In this document: piece after piece, positions 16,854-24,657 of the stretch | How the letters are laid out: the number at the start of each line of letters is the position of its first letter | Numbering within the stretch: position 1 is the first letter of the stretch | The notes under the pieces: model-generated | Told to the model about the DNA's origin: nothing | The model's database searches: none | Seen by the model: only the letters and a program-made list of their open reading frames with translations | Source: a virus | Virus record (IMG/VR): IMGVR_UViG_3300028790_000007 | Coordinates: 1-55,735 of that record | Reading direction: 5' to 3' (one strand) | Length of the DNA stretch: 55,735 nt | Made by a program: the position numbers and the translations under genes

Positions 16854-17263
16854 GCTGTCACCTCCGCCGGGTAGCGCCAGATGTAGTCGTCTCCGGTCCA
16901 CTCGATCTCGATGCGGTGCCGTCCGGGGCGCAGGTCCGTCGCCTCCATCTCCCGCTCCCCGCCCACGTCAGGCTCATCAACCCAGCCGCTGTCCTGCCAG
17001 CCGACGGCGTCCAGCCAGGTCATCTCCCGGCAGGACGACTGCCCGATCTTCGGGTCCGGCGCCCACTGGTGGATGTCGTCCGGTACGCGGTCCGCGGGCA
17101 CCCGGTTGGGCCACAGCACGATGTCGCGGGCCAGGCAGGACTCCTCGCAGCCCTCGGCGCACCACTGGCGGCAGCCGTCCTCGTCGCGCCCGGCGCAGAC
17201 GAAGCGGACGGAGGCGTAGCCGTCGGCCAGTATGTCGGCATCGGCGTAGTGCTCGGCGGTCAC
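16850..17263 (-). CDS. Cys-rich hypothetical protein
   Basis: A 137-residue acidic protein starting at GTG 17263 (GTGA overlap). It has a cluster CRQWCAEGCEESC around residue 35-50, which suggests metal binding or disulfides. The C-terminal part is beta-rich (RHRIEIEWTGDDYIWRYPAE). No recognised family. Confidence 0.6.
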   Translation of the reverse strand: MTAEHYADADILADGYASVRFVCAGRDEDGCRQWCAEGCEESCLARDIVLWPNRVPADRVPDDIHQWAPDPKIGQSSCREMTWLDAVGWQDSGWVDEPDVGGEREMEATDLRPGRHRIEIEWTGDDYIWRYPAEVTA

Positions 17264-17595
17264 GGCTGCTGCCCGATCTTGCCGGGGCGGGGGAGGCGGA
17301 CGGCGGGGCGCATCCGTGTCGGGGCGTCCTGCACCGCCAGGTCCTCCGTCGGCGGTCCGAGGAGGGCGGGCTGCACTCGGGGGGCGGCGGGGGCTGTCAG
17401 GGGCTCCTGCGGGCTCTCGTGAGGCTCGCGGTGGCGTGCGGCGCGGCGCTCCTCCGCGCCCTCGGCGTGGGCCTTGCGGTGCGCGAACAGCTCGCGGCGG
17501 CAGGTGATGGCCTCGGAGCGGGCGAGGACAGCCACCCACAGGGCGGCGGCGGCTATCCCGAGGGCGAGAGCGGCGACGATGACGGCGGCGATCAT
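17260..17595 (-). CDS. N-terminally anchored membrane protein
   Basis: A 111-residue protein starting at ATG 17595. Residues 2-26 form one membrane helix (IAAVIVAALALGIAAAALWV), followed by a basic stretch and a Pro-rich cytoplasmic tail. The ATG overlaps the previous stop. Topology would be N-out/C-in by the positive-inside rule. The role is unknown. Confidence 0.6.
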   Translation of the reverse strand: MIAAVIVAALALGIAAAALWVAVLARSEAITCRRELFAHRKAHAEGAEERRAARHREPHESPQEPLTAPAAPRVQPALLGPPTEDLAVQDAPTRMRPAVRLPRPGKIGQQP

Positions 17596-17918
17596 GCGGG
17601 TACCTCCAGGTCGGCGTGGATGGGCGGTTCGGGCGGGTCGGTGAACGGGCGGTGGCGGAGGCCGGTGGGCTCCCCGGCGAGCTTGCGGAGCTGCCGCCGT
17701 CGGGCGGAGGCGGAGGCGGCGGCGTGCTGCGTCTCCTGCTCCTGGTCGATGACGGCCCGGTAGAGCTGCATGCCGAGCCAGCGCAGCTCCGCCGGGTCGG
17801 ACAGGACGATGCGCTCACCGTCGGCGGGGCGGGTGAGGACGAGGCGCCCCCGGTCCACCGTCACCAGCCAGCCGAAGCCGGAGGCGTCGGTGAGGGTGCG
17901 GGTCTGCGGGAGCGCCAT
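17592..17918 (-). CDS. hypothetical protein
   Basis: A 108-residue protein starting at ATG 17918 behind AAGGATCACCGGC. The first 50 residues look like a beta-rich domain (FGWLVTVDRGRLVLTRPADG), and the second half is helical and basic. It is the first gene of the overlapping 17918-15616 run and follows the strong hairpin at 17941-17981. No family recognised. No clear promoter is visible directly upstream, so read-through or a weak promoter must supply transcription. Confidence 0.6.
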   Translation of the reverse strand: MALPQTRTLTDASGFGWLVTVDRGRLVLTRPADGERIVLSDPAELRWLGMQLYRAVIDQEQETQHAAASASARRRQLRKLAGEPTGLRHRPFTDPPEPPIHADLEVPA

Positions 17919-17940
17919 GCCGGTGATCCTTCCAGGAAAA

Positions 17941-17981
17941 GGCGCCGCCCCCAGGCTGTGGAGAAACCTGGGGGCGGCGCC
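17941..17981 (-). terminator. Rho-independent terminator of the DUF932 gene
   Basis: A perfect 15-base stem (GGCGCCGCCCCCAGG / CCTGGGGGCGGCGCC) with an 11-base loop, followed on the minus strand by TTTT (17940-17937). It is the clearest intrinsic terminator in the window. Confidence 0.9.
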
Positions 17982-17998
17982 ATCGGTGGGGAGGGGGG

Positions 17999-19183
17999 TC
18001 AGAGGGCGGCGGCCAGCTCCCAGGCGCGGGTCTTGGCCCGGTCCAGCTCGCCGGTCATGATCCGCTCGTAGCGGCGGGTGGAGGGGCTGTCCCCACCGCG
18101 GACGGTACCGAAGAAGTCCATGTGCTCGATGACGGCCTGCACTCCGGCGTAGGCGGTGCCCCGACCGAACTCGCAGGTCTGCGAGGCGAGGATGGCCAGC
18201 AGCTCCTCGTCGCGGGCCTTGGCGAGGGTCAGGGACCGCTTGCTCAGGTCCTCGTCGTCGGTGGACACGCCCCACAGCTCGCGGGCGAACACCACGAACC
18301 CGTCCTTGGTCATGGGCTTCGCCAGCAGCTCCTCGGACTCCTCGCGGAGCACCTCCTCGTACTGCTTGGTGAGGCCGAGGATGCGGCGGGCCTCGTCCAG
18401 CTTGAACTTGGCCTCGCCGACGTGGCGGATGGAGAAGCGGGGGGTGGCGCGGCGACCGAAGGTGGCGTTGGTCTGGTTGGTGCAGCCGAGGCGGATCGGC
18501 GCCATCAGCCCGTAAGTGCCGGTGCCGTCGTGGGAGGTGACGAGGGTGACGAAGGAGCGGTAGGGGTCTCCGGCGATGTCGAAGCCGTCGCCCAGCTCCC
18601 AGGCGCCGTACACCTTGGCCCGGTTGTCCCAGGCGCCGAGGGCGACCAGCTTGCCCTCGGACAGGCTGTCGCCGACCTCCAGGGCGGCCTCCGTCTGGAT
18701 GATGGTGTAGCGGGGGGAGCAGGGGGCGATCCCGAAGGGGGTGCCGCCGTCGTTGGGGTAGCCGACGGTGGCGACCCAGCGGGGGCGCATCGGCACCTGC
18801 GCGCCGGAGGGCTGCCGCTCCATCGTGAGGGAGCCGTTGTCACCGACCACGGCCACATCCTCGGACACGTTGATGGCGAGGCTGTCGAGGCGCACCTCGA
18901 AGTCGAGGCCGGTCTGACGGAGGGCGTCGGCGACGTTGAGGCCGCGGGTGTCCTCGATGTAGACGCCTCCGGTGCGCTCGGCGAGGCCGAGGAACGCGGG
19001 CACGCGGCCCTGGGTGGGGGCGGCGGAGCCGAGGTCGGCGCCGAAGAAGCCGAGGGTGCCGGTGCCGCCGTCGCGGCCCTTGGCGCCGTTGCCGTCGAAG
19101 GTGATGGCCTCACCGGAGTCGACGCGGGCGGCGTCGGCGAAGGGGGTGGCGTCGATGGGGCGGTAGCTGGAGTGGTTGGACAC
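17999..19183 (-). CDS. DUF932 family protein
   Basis: A 394-residue protein starting at GTG 19183. The start is fixed by the leader CCACGCCAAGACAGGAG and promoter copy d. The pattern (LGFFGADLG... RLGCTNQTNATF... SIRHVGEAKFKLDEARRILG) fits the DUF932/phage-plasmid-like family. Members are common in actinophages and plasmids and have no settled function. They are often strongly and early expressed. Here the gene is monocistronic with its own strong promoter and a true terminator, so it is probably an abundant protein. Confidence 0.8.
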   Translation of the reverse strand: MSNHSSYRPIDATPFADAARVDSGEAITFDGNGAKGRDGGTGTLGFFGADLGSAAPTQGRVPAFLGLAERTGGVYIEDTRGLNVADALRQTGLDFEVRLDSLAINVSEDVAVVGDNGSLTMERQPSGAQVPMRPRWVATVGYPNDGGTPFGIAPCSPRYTIIQTEAALEVGDSLSEGKLVALGAWDNRAKVYGAWELGDGFDIAGDPYRSFVTLVTSHDGTGTYGLMAPIRLGCTNQTNATFGRRATPRFSIRHVGEAKFKLDEARRILGLTKQYEEVLREESEELLAKPMTKDGFVVFARELWGVSTDDEDLSKRSLTLAKARDEELLAILASQTCEFGRGTAYAGVQAVIEHMDFFGTVRGGDSPSTRRYERIMTGELDRAKTRAWELAAAL

Positions 19184-19224
19184 GGGGTGCGCTCCTGTCT
19201 TGGCGTGGTGACCGGCCGTCCGGC

Positions 19225-19265
19225 CTGTCCCCCCTATTATGCACACATAACGTGCGGCGCGTCTA
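19225..19265 (-). promoter_or_regulatory. repeated phage promoter, copy d
   Basis: Minus strand: TAGACG (19265-19260), an 18-base spacer, TGTGTGCATAAT (-10 at 19241-19236), then GGGGGGACAG. The -35 is part of the hairpin at 19255-19288. Confidence 0.85.
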
Positions 19266-19288
19266 CCCCGGACGGGATAGACGCGCCG
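19255..19288 (-). terminator. hairpin overlapping a promoter
   Basis: Arms CGGCGCGTCTA (19255-19265) and TAGACGCGCCG (19278-19288) pair perfectly with a 12-base loop. It follows the stop at 19297. The left arm contains the -35 of promoter copy d, so termination and initiation signals are merged. Confidence 0.75.
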
Positions 19289-19296
19289 AGTTTCTG

Positions 19297-19542
19297 TCAG
19301 GGGTGTGACAGCCGGACCGGCCTCCACGGGGGGGGGCGGCGGGGACGCACCACCGACGGCGGCAGCGGCGGAGCCCTCAGCGGCCCTGTGGGCTCCTCGG
19401 CGGGGGACACCCACAGGAACCCGGCACAGCGCCAGGACACGCCCTCCGCGGGGTGCTCGGGGTAGGGGACGCCGCAGCCCGGCCGGGCGCAAAGCACCGG
19501 CCGGGCTGCAAGCGAGGGCCCCACCTGGGGCTGGCGGGTCAT
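19297..19542 (-). CDS. small Cys/His protein
   Basis: An 81-residue protein starting at ATG 19542, in an ATGA overlap with the lipoprotein/secreted-like gene before it. It contains VLCARPGCGVPYPEHP, a zinc-binding type motif seen in short actinobacterial proteins, followed by a Pro/Arg-rich tail. The function is unknown. Confidence 0.55.
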   Translation of the reverse strand: MTRQPQVGPSLAARPVLCARPGCGVPYPEHPAEGVSWRCAGFLWVSPAEEPTGPLRAPPLPPSVVRPRRPPPWRPVRLSHP

Positions 19543-20000
19543 GCAGTCGCCGCACCGTACGCCGCAAGGGCGCAATCGATAATCTTGCCCGCCTCGTCCG
19601 GGGAGAAGCCGGTGGTGAGGGACGGCTGCGGCAGGGTCAGCGACGCCACGACGGCCTCGCGGGTGGGGATGTCGGCGCCGGGCGGCACCGAGGCCGGGTT
19701 GGTCAGCAGGTCCGCGATCCGGCGACCCACCTGGGTCAGGGCCTCCCCCTGCTCCGGGGTGTAGTCGACGCCGGGCCCGAACAGGTCCGCGAGGAACGCC
19801 GCGTCCGCCTCGTCGGCGGCCTCGGAGGGGCGCATGGCCTCAGTGTGCGGGGCGGCAACGGCGAGGGCGAGAGCGGGCTGCTCGTGGTGCCGGGTGGGCT
19901 GCACGGCCCCGGCAGAGGCGGGGAGGAGGACGGCGGCGAGGGCGATGAGGGCGACGAGGACGGCGAGGAGGAGGACGACGGTGGTGAGGTGGCGACGCAT
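19539..20000 (-). CDS. exported or membrane-anchored protein
   Basis: A 153-residue protein starting at ATG 20000. The leader has CACGCCAAGGGAG, a match to the recurrent start element. Residues 1-30 are a classic signal sequence or anchor (MRRHL then a long Leu/Val/Ala stretch and ASAGAV). The rest is soluble, with FLADLFGPGVDYTPEQ. It may act at the cell envelope, for example in exclusion of other phages, but this is a guess. Confidence 0.65.
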   Translation of the reverse strand: MRRHLTTVVLLLAVLVALIALAAVLLPASAGAVQPTRHHEQPALALAVAAPHTEAMRPSEAADEADAAFLADLFGPGVDYTPEQGEALTQVGRRIADLLTNPASVPPGADIPTREAVVASLTLPQPSLTTGFSPDEAGKIIDCALAAYGAATA

Positions 20001-20076
20001 GGGGTGCTCCCTTGGCGTGTCCGCGAGGTGCGGAACATGGTGGCGTGGAAGGTGTGACGGGTGATGCGGGTGGGGC

Positions 20077-20112
20077 GAACTGCCGCCCCCGCGTGACCGG
20101 GGGCGGCAGTTC
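20077..20112 (-). terminator. strong GC hairpin
   Basis: A perfect 14-base stem (GAACTGCCGCCCCC / GGGGGCGGCAGTTC) with an 8-base loop, between the stop at 20127 and the start at 20000. There is no T-run. It is a probable terminator of the 20741-20127 gene. Confidence 0.75.
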
Positions 20113-20126
20113 GTGACTGTCCGGGG

Positions 20127-20741
20127 TCAGGCCCACAGCTCCGGGTTGGTGAGGGTGACCGTGGCGGGGGTGAGCGCGTAGCTGGCGGTCAGCTCCTCGC
20201 AGTCGGGCCCGCACTCCGGGCCGCGCTCAATGTGCTGCACGCAGCCGTAGGCGGGCTCCTCGGCGGGCTCCGGCAGCTCCTCGGTGAGGAGGGCGCCGTA
20301 CTCGTCTCCGGTGGCGAACCCGGCGGCGTGGGCCTCCTCCTCCCAGGCGGCGTCGGCGGCGAGGCGGACGGCGAGGACCGGGGCGGAGGCCAGCAGCTCG
20401 CCGTAGCGGGCGTCGGCGACCTCGGCGCGGGCTGCTTCCAGGGCGGCGGCGCGGGCGGTCTCCTGCTCGGCGATGGCGGCCTCACGGGCGGTCTCGTCAG
20501 TGACGTTGATGACGATCTTGCCGTTGCGGGCGCGGCCCCAGGTGGTGGTCATGCCGTCCAGGGCGCAGATGGCGTCGGAGGCGGCGCGGCCCAGCACGCT
20601 GTCCGTGGTGCCGTTGGCGTCCATGAGAACCACACGGAAGGAGTAGGGGCCCTGGCTGGTGGTGACCCAGCGGGCGGCGGTGACGCGCTTGGCGGTGGCG
20701 GTGATGGTGCGGGCGGTGCGGGTGGCGGTGAGGCTGCTCAT
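20127..20741 (-). CDS. hypothetical protein
   Basis: A 204-residue protein starting at ATG 20741, behind CCACGCCACCCCCAGGAG and promoter copy e. The N terminus is basic and Thr-rich (TATRTARTITATAKRVTAAR). The middle is a long Ala/Glu helix, and the C-terminal part has CVQHIERGPECGPDCEE, a Cys/His cluster. It is monocistronic between its promoter and a hairpin. No family recognised. Confidence 0.65.
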   Translation of the reverse strand: MSSLTATRTARTITATAKRVTAARWVTTSQGPYSFRVVLMDANGTTDSVLGRAASDAICALDGMTTTWGRARNGKIVINVTDETAREAAIAEQETARAAALEAARAEVADARYGELLASAPVLAVRLAADAAWEEEAHAAGFATGDEYGALLTEELPEPAEEPAYGCVQHIERGPECGPDCEELTASYALTPATVTLTNPELWA

Positions 20742-20769
20742 GGCGGGCTCCTGGGGGTGGCGTGGCGTG

Positions 20770-20811
20770 CTGTCCCCCTTATTATGCACACACCTAACGG
20801 GGGTTTGTCTA
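20770..20811 (-). promoter_or_regulatory. repeated phage promoter, copy e
   Basis: Minus strand: TAGACA (20811-20806), a 19-base spacer, TGTGTGCATAAT (-10 at 20786-20781), then AGGGGGACAG. It drives the gene starting at 20741. Confidence 0.85.
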
Positions 20812-20851
20812 GCACCCGTCTGGCGCGGCGCGGCGTGTCCTCCGAAAGGGG

Positions 20852-21292
20852 TCAGCAGGTGCGGCGGGCCCGCACGCGGGACGCCACCAGGCTGTCCGGT
20901 CTGTACCGCTTCCCGGCGGGGGACAGCATGTAGCCGTCCGACAGCTCCACCCACTTCTCGGGGGCGTGCGTGTGGGGGTGGTTGCGGCGGCGCTTCTTCT
21001 CCAGCTCATCCAGCACCGGCTCCGCGGGGTGGGTGGTTCCGGCGGCGTAGGCCTCTGCCGGTATCTCCTCCTCCGTCTCCGCGAGGTCGTACAGGACACC
21101 GCGCCAGCGGGCGTACATGGCGCATGCCACCTCCGCGTAGGCGGCCTCGATGGCGCGGGCGAGGTCGGAGGGGCGGCGGGCGCAATACGCCCAGCCGGGC
21201 GTGAACGGGGTGCGCAGGACCAGACCACCCTCGGGGGCGCGGGTGACGATCAGCCGCAGCTCCTCCGGCTCATGCGGTCGCTGCGCTGTCAC
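20852..21292 (-). CDS. hypothetical protein after large terminase
   Basis: A 146-residue protein starting at GTG 21292, which overlaps the terminase TGA. The N-terminal half is a small alpha/beta domain. The C-terminal part is Lys/Arg-rich (ELEKKRRRNHPHTHAPEKW) and then VELSDGYMLSPAGKRYRPDS. Translational coupling to the terminase suggests a packaging-related role, but no motif supports it. Confidence 0.6.
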   Translation of the reverse strand: MTAQRPHEPEELRLIVTRAPEGGLVLRTPFTPGWAYCARRPSDLARAIEAAYAEVACAMYARWRGVLYDLAETEEEIPAEAYAAGTTHPAEPVLDELEKKRRRNHPHTHAPEKWVELSDGYMLSPAGKRYRPDSLVASRVRARRTC

Positions 21293-23160
21293 CGGCGGTC
21301 ACCCACACCGGGGAGGGTAGTGGCGGCGCTGGTGGTTGTCCTGGCGCGGCGGACAGCCAGCAGGTGCGTCACCAGCCACACGTAGGCGTCCATGCGGCCG
21401 GGGGAGGCGGCGCCTTCCTGCCATTGGGTCAGCTCCTGCTCCAGTTCGGCGAGCACACCGATGTGGGAGACCTTGCCGGTTTCGACGGCGACGGCGATGG
21501 GGGTGGCGCGGGCCCGTTTGCCGACGGAGGCGTGGACGGCGACGAGCCGCGCCGGGGGTGTCTCCAGTACGCCACCGGACAGTAGGCCGGAGGTGATGCG
21601 GTCGTACACCTCTCCCAGCTCGCGGAGGTCGTCGGGGGACACCTCCACTTCCAGGATGGACAGCCGCTGTTCGGCGGCGGCCCAGATGCGGGCGGCGTGC
21701 CGCAGCGCGTCGTCGCGGACCTCCGGCCGGTCGAGGTCGAGGGGTTCGGGGGCGCGGCCGGTGAACGGGTCAGCGTCCTCATCGGGGCGGAGGAGGGTGA
21801 GGAGGGTGCGCCACTGGCGGACGATCCGCGCCCAGGCGTCCTGCAACTGGGAGCGCATCAACGGCCCGGCCAGGTTGGCCTCCCAGACAAGGTCGTCGGC
21901 GGCGAGGTCGAGGACCATCAGCCAGGCGCGGCGGGCCCACTGCGCGGCGGACATGGCGCCGGAGCGGTCGGTGGTGATGTAGGCGCGGCCGTCGGTGCCG
22001 CGGTAGCCGCCGATCAGCCCGGCCTCGTCGTCGCCCCCGGCGGATGTGTCGACGGCGACAGCGGTCCGGCTACGGGTGGTCTCCCAGTCGGCGGGGCGGC
22101 GGCTGCGGCTGATGTGCTCGTAGGCGAACACGGCGCCCGTCGGTGGGGTGGGGTGCTGCTGGTAGAGGGAGCCCCACACCATCTCGCCGACGGCGGCGCG
22201 CTGCGCGGCCCACTGCTCGGGGGTGCGGCCGCGGGCGGACACAAGGTAGGTGCCCGGGTCGCGGTTGAGGGAGTCAGGTAGCCAGGTGCGGTCGTCCTCG
22301 CGGCGGCGTTCGGCTTGGGCGGGCACGTTGACGTACCGCCAGGTGCGGGCCTCCTCCGGCAGGTTCAGCTCGTTGCCGACGATGTACCCGGCGAGGTCGT
22401 CCGGGTGCCAGCGGGTCTGCACGACGATCAGCAGGGACGCGGACGGCAGTCGGGTGAGGGCCACATTCTGGTACCAGTCCACGACGGCCTTGCGGTGCTT
22501 GGGGCTGTCCGCGGCCTCCCGGTTCTTGTACGGGTCATCGATGACGAGCACGTCGAGGGGGCGGCCCGTCAGCCCACCCTTCATGCCGACCGCGTAGACG
22601 CCTCCGGCGTGCCCGGCGAGGCCGAACCGGGACTTGGAGGTGGAGTCCCAGCGCAAGGTGATGCCCAGCAGGTCGTCGTCCAGGGAGCGGGGGTTGAGGG
22701 GGGTGCCGGAGCCGTGCTCGGCGATCCAGTTGCGGATGGGGGAGGAGAACTCGGCGGCGATCTCCGATTCGAAGGAGGCGATACCGACACGCCAGTTGGG
22801 GTTGCGCAGCAGCAGCCACAGCACCCCGGCCATGGTGACGCGGCGGGACTTGCCCTCCTGGGGGGGCATGAACACGCCGAGGCGGACAGCCTCCCCGGCC
22901 TCTAGGCGGGTTGCGGCCTGCACCAGTTCGGTGTCGAGGAGCCGCAGGGCGGGGGTTTCGACAGTGACCAAAGGGTCGAGGCGGTGGGCGAGGGCGCCGG
23001 GCGACGGGTAGCGCATGCGGCGCTGCCGGTGGGCGACCTCGCGGGCGACCCGTTCGGCGACGGCGACACGCTCATGCGGGGGGAGGTCGCGGGTGGCGTC
23101 CTCCAGTGCGGCGCGGAGCTGCGCTCGGGACAGCCCGGCGAGGCGGGCGGGGATGGTCAC
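21289..23160 (-). CDS. terL: terminase large subunit
   Basis: A 623-residue protein with an N-terminal ATPase and a C-terminal nuclease. The Walker A-type loop is MPPQEGKS at residues 98-105 and the Walker B VLVIDDP at 204-210. VQTRWHPDDL follows (coupling region). AVAVDTSAGGDDEAG near residue 400 is the start of the RNase H-like nuclease, with its first catalytic Asp. It cuts phage DNA and pumps it into the head through the portal. The start is GTG 23160, which overlaps the previous stop. The length is normal for the family. A probable small subunit lies at 26995-27720, unusually far away. Confidence 0.9.
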   Translation of the reverse strand: MTIPARLAGLSRAQLRAALEDATRDLPPHERVAVAERVAREVAHRQRRMRYPSPGALAHRLDPLVTVETPALRLLDTELVQAATRLEAGEAVRLGVFMPPQEGKSRRVTMAGVLWLLLRNPNWRVGIASFESEIAAEFSSPIRNWIAEHGSGTPLNPRSLDDDLLGITLRWDSTSKSRFGLAGHAGGVYAVGMKGGLTGRPLDVLVIDDPYKNREAADSPKHRKAVVDWYQNVALTRLPSASLLIVVQTRWHPDDLAGYIVGNELNLPEEARTWRYVNVPAQAERRREDDRTWLPDSLNRDPGTYLVSARGRTPEQWAAQRAAVGEMVWGSLYQQHPTPPTGAVFAYEHISRSRRPADWETTRSRTAVAVDTSAGGDDEAGLIGGYRGTDGRAYITTDRSGAMSAAQWARRAWLMVLDLAADDLVWEANLAGPLMRSQLQDAWARIVRQWRTLLTLLRPDEDADPFTGRAPEPLDLDRPEVRDDALRHAARIWAAAEQRLSILEVEVSPDDLRELGEVYDRITSGLLSGGVLETPPARLVAVHASVGKRARATPIAVAVETGKVSHIGVLAELEQELTQWQEGAASPGRMDAYVWLVTHLLAVRRARTTTSAATTLPGVGDRR

Positions 23161-23345
23161 CGGGGGCCGCGGACGCGGGCGCGGCGCGGGTCGTCGGGGG
23201 CGAGCATGGCGACCTCGCGGCGGGTGTAGGTGCGGGTGGCGAGCCAGCAGCCGATGCAGGGCGACGGGACAGGCACCCAGTGGCCGCAGCCGCCGGGACA
23301 CGGGTACTGCTCCAGGGCGGTCTGGTGGCGGGGGAGGCCGGTCAT
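23157..23345 (-). CDS. zinc-ribbon small protein before terminase
   Basis: A 62-residue protein starting at ATG 23345 (ATGA overlap). It has CPGGCGHW and CIGCW, a four-Cys ribbon, then a basic tail (DDPRRARVRGPR). Its stop overlaps the terminase start, so the two are co-translated. It may bind DNA or the terminase, but no family is recognised. Confidence 0.6.
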   Translation of the reverse strand: MTGLPRHQTALEQYPCPGGCGHWVPVPSPCIGCWLATRTYTRREVAMLAPDDPRRARVRGPR

Positions 23346-23491
23346 GCGTTTCGGCCGAGGGCGATGCAGCCCGCGACGGCGACGATCACCACGATCCAGC
23401 CGAGGGCGGGGTGGGCGGAGTCGAACACGGCGAACCGGTAGCCCAGCCACATGGCGGGGGGAATGCAGCAGAGGGCCAGCCACCACGTCAC
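23342..23491 (-). CDS. tiny two-helix membrane protein, leaderless
   Basis: A 49-residue protein starting at GTG 23491: VTWWLALCCIPPAMWLGYRF, then ...HPALGWIVVIVAVAGCIALGRNA. Two hydrophobic segments separated by a short loop predict a hairpin membrane protein. There is no ribosome site. A TACAGT -10 box lies exactly six bases upstream with a CCCCCC tract before it, so translation is probably leaderless. The TGA overlaps the next ATG. Holin-like size, but nothing proves a lysis role. Confidence 0.6.
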   Translation of the reverse strand: MTWWLALCCIPPAMWLGYRFAVFDSAHPALGWIVVIVAVAGCIALGRNA

Positions 23492-23511
23492 GGGGTCACT
23501 GTACGGGGGGC
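23492..23511 (-). promoter_or_regulatory. leaderless promoter
   Basis: Minus strand: GCCCCCCG, TACAGT (23503-23498), six bases, GTG 23491. The -10 box lies in the last codons of the upstream gene. Confidence 0.6.
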
Positions 23512-23666
23512 AAGCTGGCTCCGTTGTTGGCGGTGCGGCGGTGGTGGTCGTGGTCGTCTAGGACCAGGGCCTGACTGTCGGGCCCGCTGAACCAGCCCTC
23601 CCATTTGCCGCAGCGGCACCACACCAGGTATCCGGCGGCGGTGGTGCGGCCGTGGAGGGTGTGCAT
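23496..23666 (-). CDS. small zinc-ribbon-like protein
   Basis: A 56-residue protein. The start is placed at ATG 23666, behind GAGGAGGACGACACC. ATG 23687, which overlaps the TAA of the small ORF upstream, would add seven residues. It contains LVWCRCGKWEGWFSG, and the C-terminal part is His/Asp-rich (DDHDHHRR). The function is unknown. Confidence 0.5.
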   Translation of the reverse strand: MHTLHGRTTAAGYLVWCRCGKWEGWFSGPDSQALVLDDHDHHRRTANNGASLPPVQ

Positions 23667-23686
23667 GGTGTCGTCCTCCTCGTCCA

Positions 23687-23755
23687 TTACCGCCACCAGC
23701 GGAGGGAGTGGAGGACGGCGACGGCGGCGCCGACCGCACCGAGGAGGACCCCCAC
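23687..23755 (-). CDS. possible 22-residue membrane peptide
   Basis: GTG 23755 opens a 22-codon frame (VGVLLGAVGAAVAVLHSLRW then WR). It consists almost entirely of one hydrophobic helix with a basic/aromatic end. Its TAA overlaps ATG 23687 of the next gene (TAATG). There is no clear ribosome site. Similar micro membrane proteins occur elsewhere in the genome. Confidence 0.3.
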   Translation of the reverse strand: MGVLLGAVGAAVAVLHSLRWWR

Positions 23756-23784
23756 GCAGGTGTCGGTGCCGGGCGGTGGGGGTC

Positions 23785-24003
23785 TCAGAGGATGACGCCG
23801 TTTCGGGTGCGCGTTTCTAGGCCGAGCAGCCATGACTCCACCTCGGACAGGGCGACGATGCGAACGATGTGCCCGTCCACGACGGGCAGGTCAGCGGTGT
23901 CCAGCTCGCTCAGGTGGTTGTGGAGGGCGTGGATGACGTTGGCGGCGGCCTGGAAACCGCGGTCCAGCTCCTGATTGTCGGGGCGTCCCCGGCGGTCAGG
24001 CAT
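23785..24003 (-). CDS. small helical hypothetical protein
   Basis: A 72-residue protein starting at ATG 24003. Residues 10-35 are a helix (ELDRGFQAAANVIHALHNHL) followed by an acidic region. No family recognised. It lies between the DUF1353 gene and the small membrane/ribbon genes before the terminase. Confidence 0.55.
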   Translation of the reverse strand: MPDRRGRPDNQELDRGFQAAANVIHALHNHLSELDTADLPVVDGHIVRIVALSEVESWLLGLETRTRNGVIL

Positions 24004-24053
24004 GGCCGGGCTCCGGGCTCGGGGAGGGGGTGCCGGGCACAGGGCTCTCCTTC

Positions 24054-24602
24054 TCATGCGACTGCGGCGGTCAGCTCATCCTGCCCGAGGGGGTCGAGGG
24101 GGCGCCGGGTGGAGCGGGCGGCGGGCTCGATCAGGTCGAGGACGGCGACGGCGAGGGTGCAGATGAGGGTGGGGAGGACGACCCACAGGTTGGCGACGAT
24201 CAGGGCGGCCATCATCGGCAGGTCGGCGGCAATGCCGGGCCGTCGGGTGGCGGAGACGAGGGCGCCGAGGCGGACCCCCAGCCACATCATCCAGCGGCGG
24301 ATGACGCCCATGCCGAGGTCGCGGAGGTCCTGCCGGAAGGCGCGATCGGTGGTGCGGCTGTCTACCGGGGGGCGTCCGGCGTTGAGGGCGTCGCAGCGCA
24401 CGTCGTGGCGGACGGCGGCGGCCTCGTAGGGCCCGGCGGGGGGGATGAGCCAGTGGAGGGCGCGGGGGATGGAGGCGAGGTCGGTGCGGTAGCCGGACGG
24501 CACCGTGTCGCCGTCGGAGTGGGTGAGGGCGCCGACCAGCTTGTAGGTGCGGGCCTCTCCGAGGGGGCGGGTGAGGTGGGGGAGGGGGGCGAGGAAGGGC
24601 AT
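24054..24602 (-). CDS. DUF1353-like protein with membrane segments
   Basis: A 182-residue protein. Residues about 35-75 carry PSGYRTDLASIPRALHWLIP and YEAAAVRHD, the DUF1353 signature found in many phages. The C-terminal half has two hydrophobic segments (ADLPMMAALIVANLWVVLPT, then CTLAVAVLDLI), so this looks like a DUF1353 domain fused to a membrane part. DUF1353 has no firm function. The start is ATG 24602, with a weak ribosome site. A perfect palindrome lies 17 bases upstream. Confidence 0.75.
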   Translation of the reverse strand: MPFLAPLPHLTRPLGEARTYKLVGALTHSDGDTVPSGYRTDLASIPRALHWLIPPAGPYEAAAVRHDVRCDALNAGRPPVDSRTTDRAFRQDLRDLGMGVIRRWMMWLGVRLGALVSATRRPGIAADLPMMAALIVANLWVVLPTLICTLAVAVLDLIEPAARSTRRPLDPLGQDELTAAVA

Positions 24603-24618
24603 GGGGTGAGCTTGCGGT

Positions 24619-24636
24619 CCGCTCCGTTCGGAGCGG
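24619..24636. promoter_or_regulatory. 18-base palindrome, possible operator
   Basis: CCGCTCCGTTCGGAGCGG is an 8+2+8 perfect palindrome in the short gap between two genes (24603-24657), just upstream of ATG 24602. It could be an operator for a dimeric repressor or a small terminator for the gene ending at 24658. Confidence 0.4.
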
Positions 24637-24657
24637 TTGAGGAGAGTTGCCCGTGTC

